Assembly (NCBI RefSeq): GCF_003313385.1
Contig: NZ_QMHN01000008.1
Location: 124,001 to 188,000 of the forward strand
From: Pedobacter chitinilyticus
Lineage (GTDB): Bacteria > Bacteroidota > Bacteroidia > Sphingobacteriales > Sphingobacteriaceae
Reading direction: 5' to 3'
DNA length: 64,000 nucleotides
Every line of letters starts with the position of its first letter. The first letter of the stretch is position 1. Shown one piece after another: positions 1 to 9,727 of the stretch. Under the pieces are notes generated by a model. It had not been told where the DNA came from. It ran no database searches and saw only the letters and a program-made list of their open reading frames with translations. The translations under genes were made by a program, and so were the position numbers.

Positions 1-3000
1 AGTTTAGGCATATTTGGGGATATACCTGTTAGCTACTATAACGGACTTCCAAATATCTCAGTACCTCTTTTTAATATTCCTTTAAGTGGATTAGATTTTG
101 CCTGTGATTTAAATTATAGTGCCGATGGGTTAAAAATTTTCAATGAAAGCTCTTCAGTTGGGCTTCACTGGTCAATTAGCAATACGGCAATGATCACTAG
201 AAATTTGAGGTTATTGGATGATTTTTCCGCTAATGGATATTTTAAAGTACCTCCAGCCAATCGCACATTAGGAAGTGGAAAAGATCTCGAACCCGACATC
301 TTCAACTATTATATCAATGGCAGGTCTGGAAAATTTCTAATTGACTATTCAAGCTCTTCTTATATTATTCGTTTTATAGGGGGAACCGAAGATCTAAAAA
401 TAGAAATTATTAATGGCGATAATTTTAGAATTACTGATACTTACGGCAATATATATAGATTTGAAAAGAAAGAATATCAATCTCAAAAAACTGGATCTAG
501 TGCAACCGTAAATTATATCTCTGCTTGGTACCTCACCACTCTTGAAACGGTTAATAAGGATGTAATGACCATTGCTTATAAACAAAACACGCCAAAAATC
601 ATCCACGACTACTCCAGTAGTGTATCTTTAGCGGTCAATCCACCTTATACCGCACCAGATTGCGCATATCGCAGTGGCGGAGCTATCTATGAACTATTTG
701 CAAGCGGTTCTTCATCAACAAGCACACATACAGAAACCGATGAAATATTAGTTGATGAAATTTCTTACCGAGGAGGAAAAGTATCTTTTTCCTATATGTA
801 TAGGATAGATCTCCGCACCAATGGAACTCCTGCTTCTTCTTTAAACAATATAACCATTAGAAATAACCAAAATGCCATTATAAAATATATTGGTTTAGAT
901 TATTCTTATTTCTATTCGCCAGGAGGAGGATCAAATGCCATAAATACTAGGTTAAAATTAAATAAACTGTACGTAAATACGAATAGTAATGCCTACCACT
1001 TTATTTATAATGAGCAATCACAATTGCCACCAAAAACGAACACCTATGGTAAGTATTATGCGTCAAACCCTACATTGGGCTTATTAAAAAAACTTTACTA
1101 TCCTACTGGCGGTTATACAGAATTTGAATACGAAACACATATAGGCAGGTCCGATCAATATATGTTTTTAGAAAACAAAGGGGCAAGGATTTTACGTATC
1201 ATCAATAAAGAAATAGATAATAGCACGTTACAGGTTACCAGATTTGACTATACCAAGCCAAGCGGTAATGGTAGGGTCTCCAGTGGACTGGATCTTTCGC
1301 CCAGTTTGCATTCTTTCCCAAGCGCATCTTATGGCAACTGCGACGGCATTAATTTCATCTTTTATTATAGTAGAATTTTTTCAGAAAACATTTTGCCAAG
1401 CGAATATGGCAATCCAAACGGATATGATGAAGTAACGGTTTATCATGGAGAAAATGGAGAAAACGGCAAAAGTACTTATTATTACAGAAATGTTGTTGAC
1501 GTTTATCCTAATGGAATATTTCCTGGTGGCTATGGTGCAAGGGATGTAGGAAACGGAATGCTTCTTTCTGAAGAACATTATAAAAGGAAATCAGATGGTA
1601 CATTTATATCCATTTCTAAAAAAAATTTCGAGTATGAGGGCGTTGGACTAGCTACCATTTTAGGAGCCAAAATTATACAATCAGGATTATCATATTACCA
1701 CGTTTATACTGGTACTTATAGACCTATCAGTGAAAAAGAATATGTTTTTAATGAGAATGCTCATACTCTAGAGAAAGAAATGAGCTACGCTTACAATGGC
1801 TCTTATTTGCAACCAAAACAGATAACAACTACTTCAAGCAATGGTGATATCGTAAAGGTTATTAAACGTAATGCCTATGATATGGTGCAACTCGGGCAAT
1901 CTAATCCGTATCAGCAAATGGTTAATAATAATATGCTAGCTCAAATTGTGGAAGAAGAGAAGCAAGTTAATAACGTTATCTATTCTAAATCCACAACACA
2001 ATACAGTAATGGCTGGGCAGCAAATAGCAATTTAATTTTACCATCGATAGTAAAAACCCAATTTAAAACGGAACCCGCCGAAACTCGTGTACAGTACCAT
2101 AATTATGACAACGTCGGCAATCCGATGATGACAGCAATAGCCAATGACTTGCCTAAAAGCTATAAATGGGGCTATAACCAGAAATATTTAGTTGGGGAAT
2201 TTACCAATGCCAGCAGCGACGAATACTTCTTTGAAGATTTTGAAGGAAATGGCACCTTAACGGCCAACAGTACCAATAGTCATACAGGCAAAGGAGCTTA
2301 TTCTGGTTCAATAGCGTTATCGAATTTTTTCTCACCCTCATATAATGGCAAATCATACTTACTTTCTTATTTTTATTACGAAAATGATTCGTGGCATCAT
2401 CAACAAGTACCTTATAACGGACAAACGATATCGGGGACATTAGATAATATAATTATTTACCCTTCAAATGGCAAAGCATCAACTTATACTTATGAACCAG
2501 GCTTAGGCTTAAGCAGTTCTATTGATGTGAGCGGAAATACAACTTATTATGAATATGATTTCGCTTATAGGTTAAAAGCAGTACGTGATCAAAAAAAGCA
2601 TATTGTGAAAGCCTATGATTATAATTACGTACTATTTAGTTATTATAGCAATCAAAAATCAAAATATTTCACAAAAAACAATTGCACTGGGAATGATTCT
2701 GCCGCTCCAGTTCTTTTTGTTGTACCTAGTGGACAATTTACTTCAACAGTAAGCCAAGAGCATGCTGATTTATTGGCCGAAAACTACTTAAATGAAAATG
2801 GGCAAGCTTACGCAAATGCCAATGGTATTTGTACTCCAACGGCAACCTACGAAATTAGCTATAACGTCGACCCTTATTTTGGTGCTGTTAGTTATACCAT
2901 TACCAAGTCTTTTGACGATGGAAAACGTGCATTATGTAAGATTCGTATCCGTTATGATCCAATCAATATGGGCGGAGCTTTAACTGAAACAGTTTTAGAA

Positions 3001-3099
3001 ATTCAAATGGAAAATGGCATGTTAACTTACTCCGACTACATGCAAATCAATGCAGCAACAACTTGTGAGGTTGAAATACTTGAGATTATAGAAAATTAA
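1..3099 (+). CDS. RHS/YD-repeat module protein 1, 5'-truncated by window edge
   Basis: The frame is open from the first base, so the start codon lies upstream. An ATG at 190 is internal, because the residues before it (GDIPVSYYNGLPNISVPLF, then GLHWSISN) match the usual N-terminal block of Bacteroidota RHS-associated proteins, which describes a beta-rich shell opening. The body is rich in Tyr, Asn, Gly and Ser, with YD-like strands such as YYEYDFAYRLKAVRDQ near the end, and no catalytic motif is visible. The stop is 10 bp before the RHS-core gene on the same strand, so the two are probably cotranscribed and form a split RHS shell. In this family the first partner usually has a signal peptide, which would lie outside the window. 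Family membership is fairly sure; the mechanism is inferred. The DNA is AT-rich compared with the PUL at the other end. Confidence 0.75.
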   Translation, partial: SLGIFGDIPVSYYNGLPNISVPLFNIPLSGLDFACDLNYSADGLKIFNESSSVGLHWSISNTAMITRNLRLLDDFSANGYFKVPPANRTLGSGKDLEPDIFNYYINGRSGKFLIDYSSSSYIIRFIGGTEDLKIEIINGDNFRITDTYGNIYRFEKKEYQSQKTGSSATVNYISAWYLTTLETVNKDVMTIAYKQNTPKIIHDYSSSVSLAVNPPYTAPDCAYRSGGAIYELFASGSSSTSTHTETDEILVDEISYRGGKVSFSYMYRIDLRTNGTPASSLNNITIRNNQNAIIKYIGLDYSYFYSPGGGSNAINTRLKLNKLYVNTNSNAYHFIYNEQSQLPPKTNTYGKYYASNPTLGLLKKLYYPTGGYTEFEYETHIGRSDQYMFLENKGARILRIINKEIDNSTLQVTRFDYTKPSGNGRVSSGLDLSPSLHSFPSASYGNCDGINFIFYYSRIFSENILPSEYGNPNGYDEVTVYHGENGENGKSTYYYRNVVDVYPNGIFPGGYGARDVGNGMLLSEEHYKRKSDGTFISISKKNFEYEGVGLATILGAKIIQSGLSYYHVYTGTYRPISEKEYVFNENAHTLEKEMSYAYNGSYLQPKQITTTSSNGDIVKVIKRNAYDMVQLGQSNPYQQMVNNNMLAQIVEEEKQVNNVIYSKSTTQYSNGWAANSNLILPSIVKTQFKTEPAETRVQYHNYDNVGNPMMTAIANDLPKSYKWGYNQKYLVGEFTNASSDEYFFEDFEGNGTLTANSTNSHTGKGAYSGSIALSNFFSPSYNGKSYLLSYFYYENDSWHHQQVPYNGQTISGTLDNIIIYPSNGKASTYTYEPGLGLSSSIDVSGNTTYYEYDFAYRLKAVRDQKKHIVKAYDYNYVLFSYYSNQKSKYFTKNNCTGNDSAAPVLFVVPSGQFTSTVSQEHADLLAENYLNENGQAYANANGICTPTATYEISYNVDPYFGAVSYTITKSFDDGKRALCKIRIRYDPINMGGALTETVLEIQMENGMLTYSDYMQINAATTCEVEILEIIEN

Positions 3100-3109
3100 A
3101 CGTTCGAAA

Positions 3110-6100
3110 ATGAAAAGGCTCTTATTAAATTATTGCGTTTTAATCCTGACCTCGCTACAGTTTATTACTGTAGAACTTAAAGCACAAGCACAAATCATTC
3201 TTAATCAACCTAACCAAGGAGGAACCCATATCGCAACTGAAAGTATCGTTTTAGCTGATGGTTTTACCTCAGCAAATGGTTTTCATGCGTTAATAATACC
3301 AACATCCAATTGCATTCCTTTACAATCAACACCAACGATATCAAAGGCACATGTGATTACTTGGACTCCGCGAATATCAGGTCTTACCAATGTTTCAACT
3401 TTATCTTCACGTCCAATTTGCGAAGTCAATCAAAGTATTCAATACTTAGATGGTCTAGGCAGACCTTTACAATTAGTAGAGACAAGAGCAAACCCTGATG
3501 GATCAAAAGATTTAATTACGATTACAAATTATGATCAATTTGGTCGCGAAAAATTCAAATACCTCCCTTACACCGCTGGGGGAGTTCACGGTAGCTTCAG
3601 ACAGGATGCGTTAGTACCTTCTTCAGGTGTTCATGATTTTTATAATCCTCAAGGAAGCAGTGGCGATCAGCTTTCAAATGGAATACCTAGAATACCCTCC
3701 CCTTTCTCAGAAACACAATTTGAGGCTTCTACACTAAACCGAACTTTTCAGAAAGGTGGCCCTGGTGATCCTTGGCAATTAGCTTCAGGACATACCATAC
3801 GTAATGATTATTCTAGTAACAACCAAAAAACTAACCCAGTCCTTTCGGATTTTAGAGGAGCAAAGCTATTTAGAGCACAAATTCAAAGCAATACCGTTAC
3901 TAGGAACCTAACGGAGGATGGATGGTATCCTGAAGGTACATTAGCAGTTAATATTTCTAAAAATGAAAATTGGGTATCAGGTAGAGCAGGTACAGAAGAG
4001 GAATTTATTGACAGAGACGGAAGGATTATATTAAAAAGAACATGGGAATCAGAAACGTCTCCACTTTCTACCTATTATGTTTATGATGACCTTGGCAATT
4101 TATGTTTTGTATTAACACCAGGTAGTAATCCAGATGGTTCGACTGCCATAACTACTCAGGTATTGAACAATTTTTGCTTCCAGTATTCATATGATCATCG
4201 AAATAGACAGATTGAGAAACAAGTCCCAGGAAAAGGAAAGGAAGAAATTGTTTACAATAAGCTTGATCAAGTTGTGCTATCTCGTGATGCAGAACAGTTA
4301 GATAAAGGAAAATGGCTATTTAATAAATATGATGCTCAAGGCAGGTTAATAATTACGGGCATAGTAAGCTCGACTGCATCAAGAGAAGATTGGCAAAATG
4401 ATGTCAACAACCAGCTTACTCTTTTTGAAAAACGAGATGACACCAATGTAGCGAATACAAATACGGGATATAGTGATCAAACGCTACCGCTTCATTCTAC
4501 GACTAATTATCAAGTTAATCAATATTTAACCATTAGCTATTTTGATGACTATAATTTTTTCGGCAACAATTTTGGGCATCCACAAAGTGGGCAAAGATTA
4601 GATGTTCATGGATTAGCGACAGGAAACAAAACTAATGTACTAGGCACATCAAATATGCTCTTAGATGTTAACTACTATGATACATACGGCAGATTAGTGG
4701 AAACCAGATCTCAAAATTATGTTAATGGAAACGATATTGTTACCAGCGTATATAATTTTACAGGACAAACAGTATTAACAAAAAGAGTACACTCTGGCTA
4801 CAACAATCAATCCGTTAGCATTTCAAAAAGATATGAATACGATCATGTTGGAAGAAAAATTAATACTTATCAACGAATTGGAAATGAACAAAGCCCTGAA
4901 GTACTACTAGCTACCCTTATTTATAATGAACTTGGGCAAGTTAGGGAACAAATTCTTCACAACGGATTATATCCAATTAACTATACTTACAATTCCAGAG
5001 GATGGCTAAAAACAAAAACCTCTAGTTTATTTTCTTTTCAGCTAAAATATGAAGAAGGAAACACGCCCCAATATAATGGCAATATTAGTGAGCAAAACTG
5101 GGGAACTTCGTTAAACTATAACAGCAAATCATTTAGCTATACTTATGATCAGCTTAGTAGATTAATGACCGCTTCGTCACCTGGCATGAATGAAACAGTA
5201 CATGGTTACGATGCGATGAGCAATATGACAGGGCTTACTCGAGAAGGACAGTCTGGCACTTACCAGTACATTGGGAATAGACTGCAAAAGATCATTAATG
5301 GAGGCTTAGCTACCAACGAATATTACTATGATTTGAATGGTAATGTAACCACTGATGGAAGAATAAATAAATTAATTACATATAATATTCTCAATCTCCC
5401 TACTTCATATGGCTCAGGAATTAATTTCCTTTATGATGCCCAAGGTAAAAAATTACGAAAAACAAGTACAGATATAATTGATTATGTTGATGGAATTAGA
5501 TATCTCAATGGTGTTATTGAATTTGTAAGCACTGATTTTGGTGTAGCAAGAAAAAGTGGGTCAAATTATAGTTACGAATATTTCCTTGCAGATCACTTAG
5601 GAAACACACGAGCATCTATCCAATACAATCAAAATAATAATCAAATAGAAGCTTTCCAATATGAGAATTATTTCGCTTTTGGCCTCAGAAGTACTCCTTC
5701 TTTAGTTTCGGCTAATTCAACGCAGTTTCTTTATAATGGGAAGGAATTACAAGATGAATTAGGGCAGTACGACTACGGAGCCAGGTTTTATGACCCTGTT
5801 ATAGGCCGATGGAGTGTTATAGATCCGCTGGTTGAGCTTTATCAAGAGGATACCTCTCCTTATATCTATGTTTTAAATAACCCGATCAGACTAACCGATC
5901 CAGATGGCAGGTACCCTTTTCCTTATGATTCAGCGCTACCATTTTTAAATGGTGTGGGTAGAGGGATTGCGACGGGCTTTAAGGGAACGCTCTCATTTTT
6001 AAAAGAAGGAGCCTGGAAAGCTGAGACCTGGAAAGGAATGGGCAATTTATCCTTAGGTATGATGCTAAAAAATTCCCCTGGATCATATGCAAATTTAGCC

Positions 6101-6691
6101 GCTTTTGACGCCGCCTATGGTACAAATACCCTTAATGCCGTGCTTGGTTTTGAAAGCCAGATAGCTGGAGGAGTTGATAAATTCGTTAATGGTGATGCAG
6201 GACAGAAGGGAGAAGTGGTTGGCCAAGTGCTTTATGCCGTAGCAGAAAGCGTTGCACTCAGCAAAGGTGCTGGTGTTGTTAGCAACGGTATAAAAGCTGG
6301 AAAAACTCTTTCAAGTGCGATTAATGCCGCCGAAACTGTAACTAATACCATTAAAACAACAGAGGTTGTTAAGACCACAACTAAGGCTGCAGCTGCTCCC
6401 CTAAAAAATATAAGCGGAACTCTGGATAATGCTGCAAATTTGGCTAGAAATCAACATTACGGACCTAATAAAAATATTTTTAGAAGATTAGCTCAAAATG
6501 CTCAAGATGTACAAGCTTTAGCTGAAGCTGAAGCAGGAATGGGGCGTAACCTTAATTTAAAACTGGGTGACCCTAGATATCAAGGATGGGAAAAGTGGCA
6601 TCATAGTGTTGGGCCAAAAGGGAGCAAATCCGTTGTGCATTATTTGAGAGATCCTCAAACAGGATTTTTAACTGATTTTAAATTTAAATAG
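3110..6691 (+). CDS. RHS repeat-associated core protein with C-terminal polymorphic tip
   Basis: This 1193-residue protein has an N-terminal signal peptide (LNYCVLILTSLQFITVELKAQA) and a DUF6443-like block (SIQYLDGLGRPLQ, about residues 105-160). Many YD repeats follow, such as YDDLGNL, YDAQGRL and YDQLSRL. The RHS-associated core is at about 820-934 (ADHLGNTRAS, YDYGARFYDPVIGRWSVIDPL, NNPIRLTDPDGR). In RHS proteins the sequence after the core is a variable toxin tip. Here it runs from about 935 to 1193: a Gly/Ala-rich hydrophobic stretch, a Thr/Lys linker, and a compact end at about 1150-1193 (WEKWHHSVG, VVHYLRDPQTGFLTDFKFK). The Trp/His/Arg/Lys-rich end could be a small nuclease-like domain, but I cannot assign a named toxin family. 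A small gene follows 3 bp downstream, the usual place for an immunity gene. Confidence 0.88.
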   Translation: MKRLLLNYCVLILTSLQFITVELKAQAQIILNQPNQGGTHIATESIVLADGFTSANGFHALIIPTSNCIPLQSTPTISKAHVITWTPRISGLTNVSTLSSRPICEVNQSIQYLDGLGRPLQLVETRANPDGSKDLITITNYDQFGREKFKYLPYTAGGVHGSFRQDALVPSSGVHDFYNPQGSSGDQLSNGIPRIPSPFSETQFEASTLNRTFQKGGPGDPWQLASGHTIRNDYSSNNQKTNPVLSDFRGAKLFRAQIQSNTVTRNLTEDGWYPEGTLAVNISKNENWVSGRAGTEEEFIDRDGRIILKRTWESETSPLSTYYVYDDLGNLCFVLTPGSNPDGSTAITTQVLNNFCFQYSYDHRNRQIEKQVPGKGKEEIVYNKLDQVVLSRDAEQLDKGKWLFNKYDAQGRLIITGIVSSTASREDWQNDVNNQLTLFEKRDDTNVANTNTGYSDQTLPLHSTTNYQVNQYLTISYFDDYNFFGNNFGHPQSGQRLDVHGLATGNKTNVLGTSNMLLDVNYYDTYGRLVETRSQNYVNGNDIVTSVYNFTGQTVLTKRVHSGYNNQSVSISKRYEYDHVGRKINTYQRIGNEQSPEVLLATLIYNELGQVREQILHNGLYPINYTYNSRGWLKTKTSSLFSFQLKYEEGNTPQYNGNISEQNWGTSLNYNSKSFSYTYDQLSRLMTASSPGMNETVHGYDAMSNMTGLTREGQSGTYQYIGNRLQKIINGGLATNEYYYDLNGNVTTDGRINKLITYNILNLPTSYGSGINFLYDAQGKKLRKTSTDIIDYVDGIRYLNGVIEFVSTDFGVARKSGSNYSYEYFLADHLGNTRASIQYNQNNNQIEAFQYENYFAFGLRSTPSLVSANSTQFLYNGKELQDELGQYDYGARFYDPVIGRWSVIDPLVELYQEDTSPYIYVLNNPIRLTDPDGRYPFPYDSALPFLNGVGRGIATGFKGTLSFLKEGAWKAETWKGMGNLSLGMMLKNSPGSYANLAAFDAAYGTNTLNAVLGFESQIAGGVDKFVNGDAGQKGEVVGQVLYAVAESVALSKGAGVVSNGIKAGKTLSSAINAAETVTNTIKTTEVVKTTTKAAAAPLKNISGTLDNAANLARNQHYGPNKNIFRRLAQNAQDVQALAEAEAGMGRNLNLKLGDPRYQGWEKWHHSVGPKGSKSVVHYLRDPQTGFLTDFKFK

Positions 6692-6694
6692 TTT

Positions 6695-7111
6695 ATGAAA
6701 GTACTTTGTATCGCCGATTTAATTTCTTCTAAAAATAGTCCTCAATCAATAATAAATTGGGCAAATAATTCCGAATTAGAAATTACAGTTGGAAAAACAT
6801 ATACGGTATTCGCGATTTCAAAGTATTTTGATGTCTTGTTTTATTACATAATAAGCGACGAATCTAGCGAATATCCTTTAGCATACCCACATTATCTATT
6901 TGAAGTATACGATGAAAACATTTCGATTTTCTGGGATACTTCATATCTAAAAACGAAATCAATAGATACACTTGAAATTAAAAATGGTGATATAATTAGT
7001 TTCAAAGAATGGAGTGTTAAAGGTGAAAGATTTTATGAGAATTTACTTGAAGGAAATAGCGAAGAACTACGTATTTTCAAAAAATATCGTGATGATATGC
7101 TACGGGAATGA
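6695..7111 (+). CDS. Putative immunity protein for the RHS tip
   Basis: This is a 138-residue soluble, acidic protein without signal peptide or membrane segment (begins MKVLCIADLISSKNSPQ). The ATG is 3 bp after the stop of the RHS-core gene, so the genes are translationally close. I do not recognise the fold; the sequence alternates short beta-like strands (ITVGKTYTVFAIS, VLFYYIIS, LFEVYDENISIFWDT) and ends in a charged helix (EELRIFKKYRDDMLRE). Its position after a polymorphic RHS tip, its small size and its acidic character, opposite to the basic toxin end, fit an immunity protein. That role is inferred from context only. Confidence 0.7.
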   Translation: MKVLCIADLISSKNSPQSIINWANNSELEITVGKTYTVFAISKYFDVLFYYIISDESSEYPLAYPHYLFEVYDENISIFWDTSYLKTKSIDTLEIKNGDIISFKEWSVKGERFYENLLEGNSEELRIFKKYRDDMLRE

Positions 7112-7141
7112 ACTAGAAAAAGGATTATAAGTATTATTAAA

Positions 7142-7201
7142 ACTACCCAGACAGTAACAAACGTCATAAAAGCAGTAGAGATTGTTAATTATTCCACTTG
7201 A
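7142..7201 (+). pseudogene. Remnant of an RHS C-terminal linker
   Basis: Read from 7142, this stretch encodes TQTVTNVIKAVEIVN before a stop. It closely resembles ETVTNTIKTTEVVK of the intact RHS tip, encoded near 6330-6380. It lies 30 bp after the putative immunity gene and runs straight into the ogt pseudogene. It looks like a shard of a second, displaced RHS tip, as happens when tip cassettes are exchanged. The match is only about 15 codons, so the call is tentative. Confidence 0.5.
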
Positions 7202-7481
7202 CCATCAGGGAACTGATTTTCAATTAAGGGTGTGGCAAGCTTTATTGGATATTCCTTATGGACGGGTGAAAACCTATGGCGACTTGGCCCGATAGCTTGG
7301 GGACATTAAGGCTGTACGTGCCGTAGGTGGTGCATTGAACAAAAATCCTATTTCTATCATCGTACCCTATCATCGGGTGGTAGGTACTTCTGGAAAACTG
7401 GTAGGCTTTGCTGGTGGGGTTGCCAATAAAGCCATTTTACTTGATTTGGAGACTGCTCATACTACACCAAAGCTGTTCTAA
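7190..7481 (+). pseudogene. Truncated, inactivated copy of ogt (MGMT)
   Basis: This segment is a close nucleotide copy of the 3' half of the intact ogt gene at 9728-10237, corresponding to residues from about 74 to the C-terminus. The N-terminal half is missing. Two lesions are visible in the conserved frame. A Trp codon has become TAG (7293-7295), and the catalytic Cys of the PCHR motif has become Tyr (TAT at 7368-7370). Similarity continues a few bases beyond the stop. The copy therefore cannot act as an alkyltransferase. It is probably a repeat-mediated duplication that then decayed. Confidence 0.9.
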
Positions 7482-7558
7482 AAAGCCATTGTTTCGGAGA
7501 TTAATTCGTGGTACCTCCTTGCAATAACTATAAAAGGATTGGTATTGCCTAAGCAAAA

Positions 7559-7801
7559 CTAATTAATGGTAATTTCTACCAGTTCATTCTGTCCAAATTG
7601 GTAAAGGTGCACATCCAAATGCTGTCGGAAATTAACGATATCAATCATGTGATCACTCAGATCTACAATAATTTGATGAAAATCGACAAAGGGTTTAGCC
7701 AGCAGTACCAGTTTTCCATTGGCAGTAAAATCGGCCATTAATAAATAATCTTGGTAATAGGTTAGGATTTCGTTCCTAAAAGATTCTAAATGTTCAGTCA
7801 T
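7559..7801 (-). CDS. Small hypothetical protein
   Basis: The frame encodes 80 residues (starts MTEHLESFRNEILTYYQDYLL) with a believable protein composition: an amphipathic N-terminal helix, then short hydrophobic strands (GKLVLLAKPFVDFHQIIVDLSDHMIDIV), and no signal peptide or membrane segment. It runs opposite to the ogt pseudogene and to the following peptidase gene. I do not recognise a family, and no cofactor or metal motif stands out. It could be a genuine small conserved protein or a chance frame; the even hydrophobic pattern favours the former. Confidence 0.5.
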   Translation of the reverse strand: MTEHLESFRNEILTYYQDYLLMADFTANGKLVLLAKPFVDFHQIIVDLSDHMIDIVNFRQHLDVHLYQFGQNELVEITIN

Positions 7802-7861
7802 AGCATAATGTTTACGATTAGCATAACATCAGTTGACGAAAATTGTTTAGGGGTTAAAACA

Positions 7862-8160
7862 TGCTAGTAAACAATGAGCAAAAAACAATGACTAATCACC
7901 AATGACCAATGATTAATGATCAAACAATGGAGGAGATCCTTCGCTACCGAAGAGTCGGGACAGGTAATGCTATGGATGGCAAACATAGTTGGATAGCAAA
8001 GTCCAAAGATCTCTCCACTACGGTCGAGATGACGGGAGTAGGAATGGGATGTGCTAACCAATGAACCAGTAAACCAATGAACCAGTAAACCAGTACTCCA
8101 AAAAGATCCTTCGCTACCGAATAACTAACTACTAGCAACTAGCCACTAACCACTAAAAAA
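7862..8160. repeat. Interspersed repeat copy A plus simple 'accaatga' repeats
   Basis: This gap of about 416 bp holds one full copy (about 7933-8035) of a 100-bp dispersed element that begins GAGATCCTTCGCTACCGAA and ends CCACTACGGTCGAGATGAC. A partial left end lies at about 8105-8122. Around them are short degenerate direct repeats built from words such as aaccaatgaaccagta. Other copies lie at 9529-9656 and 10292-10677. Minus-strand frames across the element are not genes, because they are the same translated repeat in each copy. Confidence 0.85.
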
Positions 8161-8217
8161 ATTAACCATGCAACCTAAAATTGTTTTTATGCATCATTAA
8201 AGTATATTCGTAATGAC

Positions 8218-9315
8218 ATGAAAAAACTTATAGCCGTACTCGCTTTGTTTATCCCTTTGGTTTCATTTGCACAGCAATGTGATTGTGCCTTAAATCTCGA
8301 ATACACCATCACCCATGTAAAAGCAGACTATGCTGGTTTTAATGACAAAATCAAAAGTAACCAGCTAAAAACTTATGAAAAGTTTATTGCTTCTCTAAAA
8401 AAACGGGCCCTTGAAGCCAATAGTACCGATTCATGCTATGTATTGCTGAGAACATTTACCAATTATTTTAAAGACAACCATCTTCGTGTTCAGCTGGATT
8501 GGAGATACAAGAAAAAATATCCTGAATTGGCAAAGAAATTAAGCCAGCAGTTTGCTAAGCCAGTAACAGTGTTGCCATCAACGGAGAAATTGGACTGGAA
8601 AACCAGCTTCAGAATTTTGGATGACAAAACGATTTTGTTAAGATTGCCATCGTTTGAATGGAGTGAAAAGCAAGTGATTGATAGTTTGCTTAACAAATAC
8701 AAATCATCCTTGGAAACCCTGCCCCATTGGATCATCGATTTAAGAGGAAATACTGGCGGTACAGATTATGCTTTTAGCGGATTAATTCCCTACATCTATA
8801 GCGGTACGATCAAAATTAAACCCGACGAATATCGTTCCTCGAGAGAGAACATTAAAATATTAACCGAAAACCTAAAAGATGAAGAGCTTTCTCAAGCAGG
8901 AAAGGATTTTTTAGGGAAGCTAATTGATTTAATGAAGCAACATCCAAATCAGTTTGTAAACCCATCGGGAAAGGAAAGCTTTGACATCACACGCGACACA
9001 ATCTATCGATACCCAGCTAAAGTTGCGATTTTAATGGATAGAAACACGGCAAGTTCCGCAGAGTCGTTTCTATTGAGTGCAGTACAAAGCAAAAAAGTAA
9101 AATTGTATGGAGAGAATTCTGCAGGTACTTTAGATTATAACAATACCCAGTTTTTTGATATTCCATGTAAAGACTTCAATTTGGTGATCCCCATTGGGCG
9201 TTCAAAACGTCTTCCAAAAAACCCCATCGACAATATTGGGATGAAACCTACAGTAATTATTGATACCAAAGAAATGGACAAGGTTAATTATGTTAAGCAA
9301 GCGATGGAAAGGTAG
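8218..9315 (+). CDS. S41-family serine peptidase, exported
   Basis: This 365-residue protein has a clear signal peptide (MKKLIAVLALFIPLVSFAQ). The C-terminal half carries S41 (C-terminal processing/tricorn-like) peptidase features: the strand-turn WIIDLRGNTGGT at about 177-189, and the nucleophile segment RNTASSAESF at about 280-290, in which the first Ser of TASSAE would be catalytic. There is no obvious PDZ domain, which is common in Bacteroidota S41 proteins of this length. It should cleave peptides in the periplasm or at the cell surface. It stands alone between two repeat clusters. A TAnnTTTG-like box (tatattcg) lies just upstream of the ATG. The substrate is unknown. Confidence 0.85.
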   Translation: MKKLIAVLALFIPLVSFAQQCDCALNLEYTITHVKADYAGFNDKIKSNQLKTYEKFIASLKKRALEANSTDSCYVLLRTFTNYFKDNHLRVQLDWRYKKKYPELAKKLSQQFAKPVTVLPSTEKLDWKTSFRILDDKTILLRLPSFEWSEKQVIDSLLNKYKSSLETLPHWIIDLRGNTGGTDYAFSGLIPYIYSGTIKIKPDEYRSSRENIKILTENLKDEELSQAGKDFLGKLIDLMKQHPNQFVNPSGKESFDITRDTIYRYPAKVAILMDRNTASSAESFLLSAVQSKKVKLYGENSAGTLDYNNTQFFDIPCKDFNLVIPIGRSKRLPKNPIDNIGMKPTVIIDTKEMDKVNYVKQAMER

Positions 9316-9339
9316 TTTTACGCTCAAAAGCAATTAACC

Positions 9340-9727
9340 AATTAACGATTAAACAGATGGCCAATGAACAGTTCGAAGATTGTCCTATAGTTGAGATGAC
9401 GGTAGTAGGAACGGGAAAACCATTAATAGAACGTCATTCCCGTAAAAACAGAAATCTTAAAAGCCTTAAGATCCCCGCATAAGCGAGGATGACGATGTAG
9501 GAATGAGCAAATGAACTAATGAACAAATAGAGATCCTTCGCTACCGAATGGTCGGTACAGGTAGCGCTCTGGATGACAGGCATGGTTGGACAGCAAAGTT
9601 CAAAAATTTTACTTCGTAGCTGCTTCGCGGTCTCTGCTACGGTCGAGATAACGGGAATAGGAACAAGATGTGCTAACCAATGAACCAATGACCAATGAAC
9701 TAATAAACCAATAAACTAACCAAAAAA
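9340..9727. repeat. Interspersed repeats between S41 peptidase and ogt
   Basis: The gap holds a short hairpin-type repeat at about 9433-9497 (inverted words around 'ccccgcataagcgagga'). It also holds copy C of the 100-bp element at about 9529-9656, which carries an extra segment of about 20 bp near its right end. Simple aaccaatgaac-type repeats follow up to the ogt start. No gene is credible here. Confidence 0.8.
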
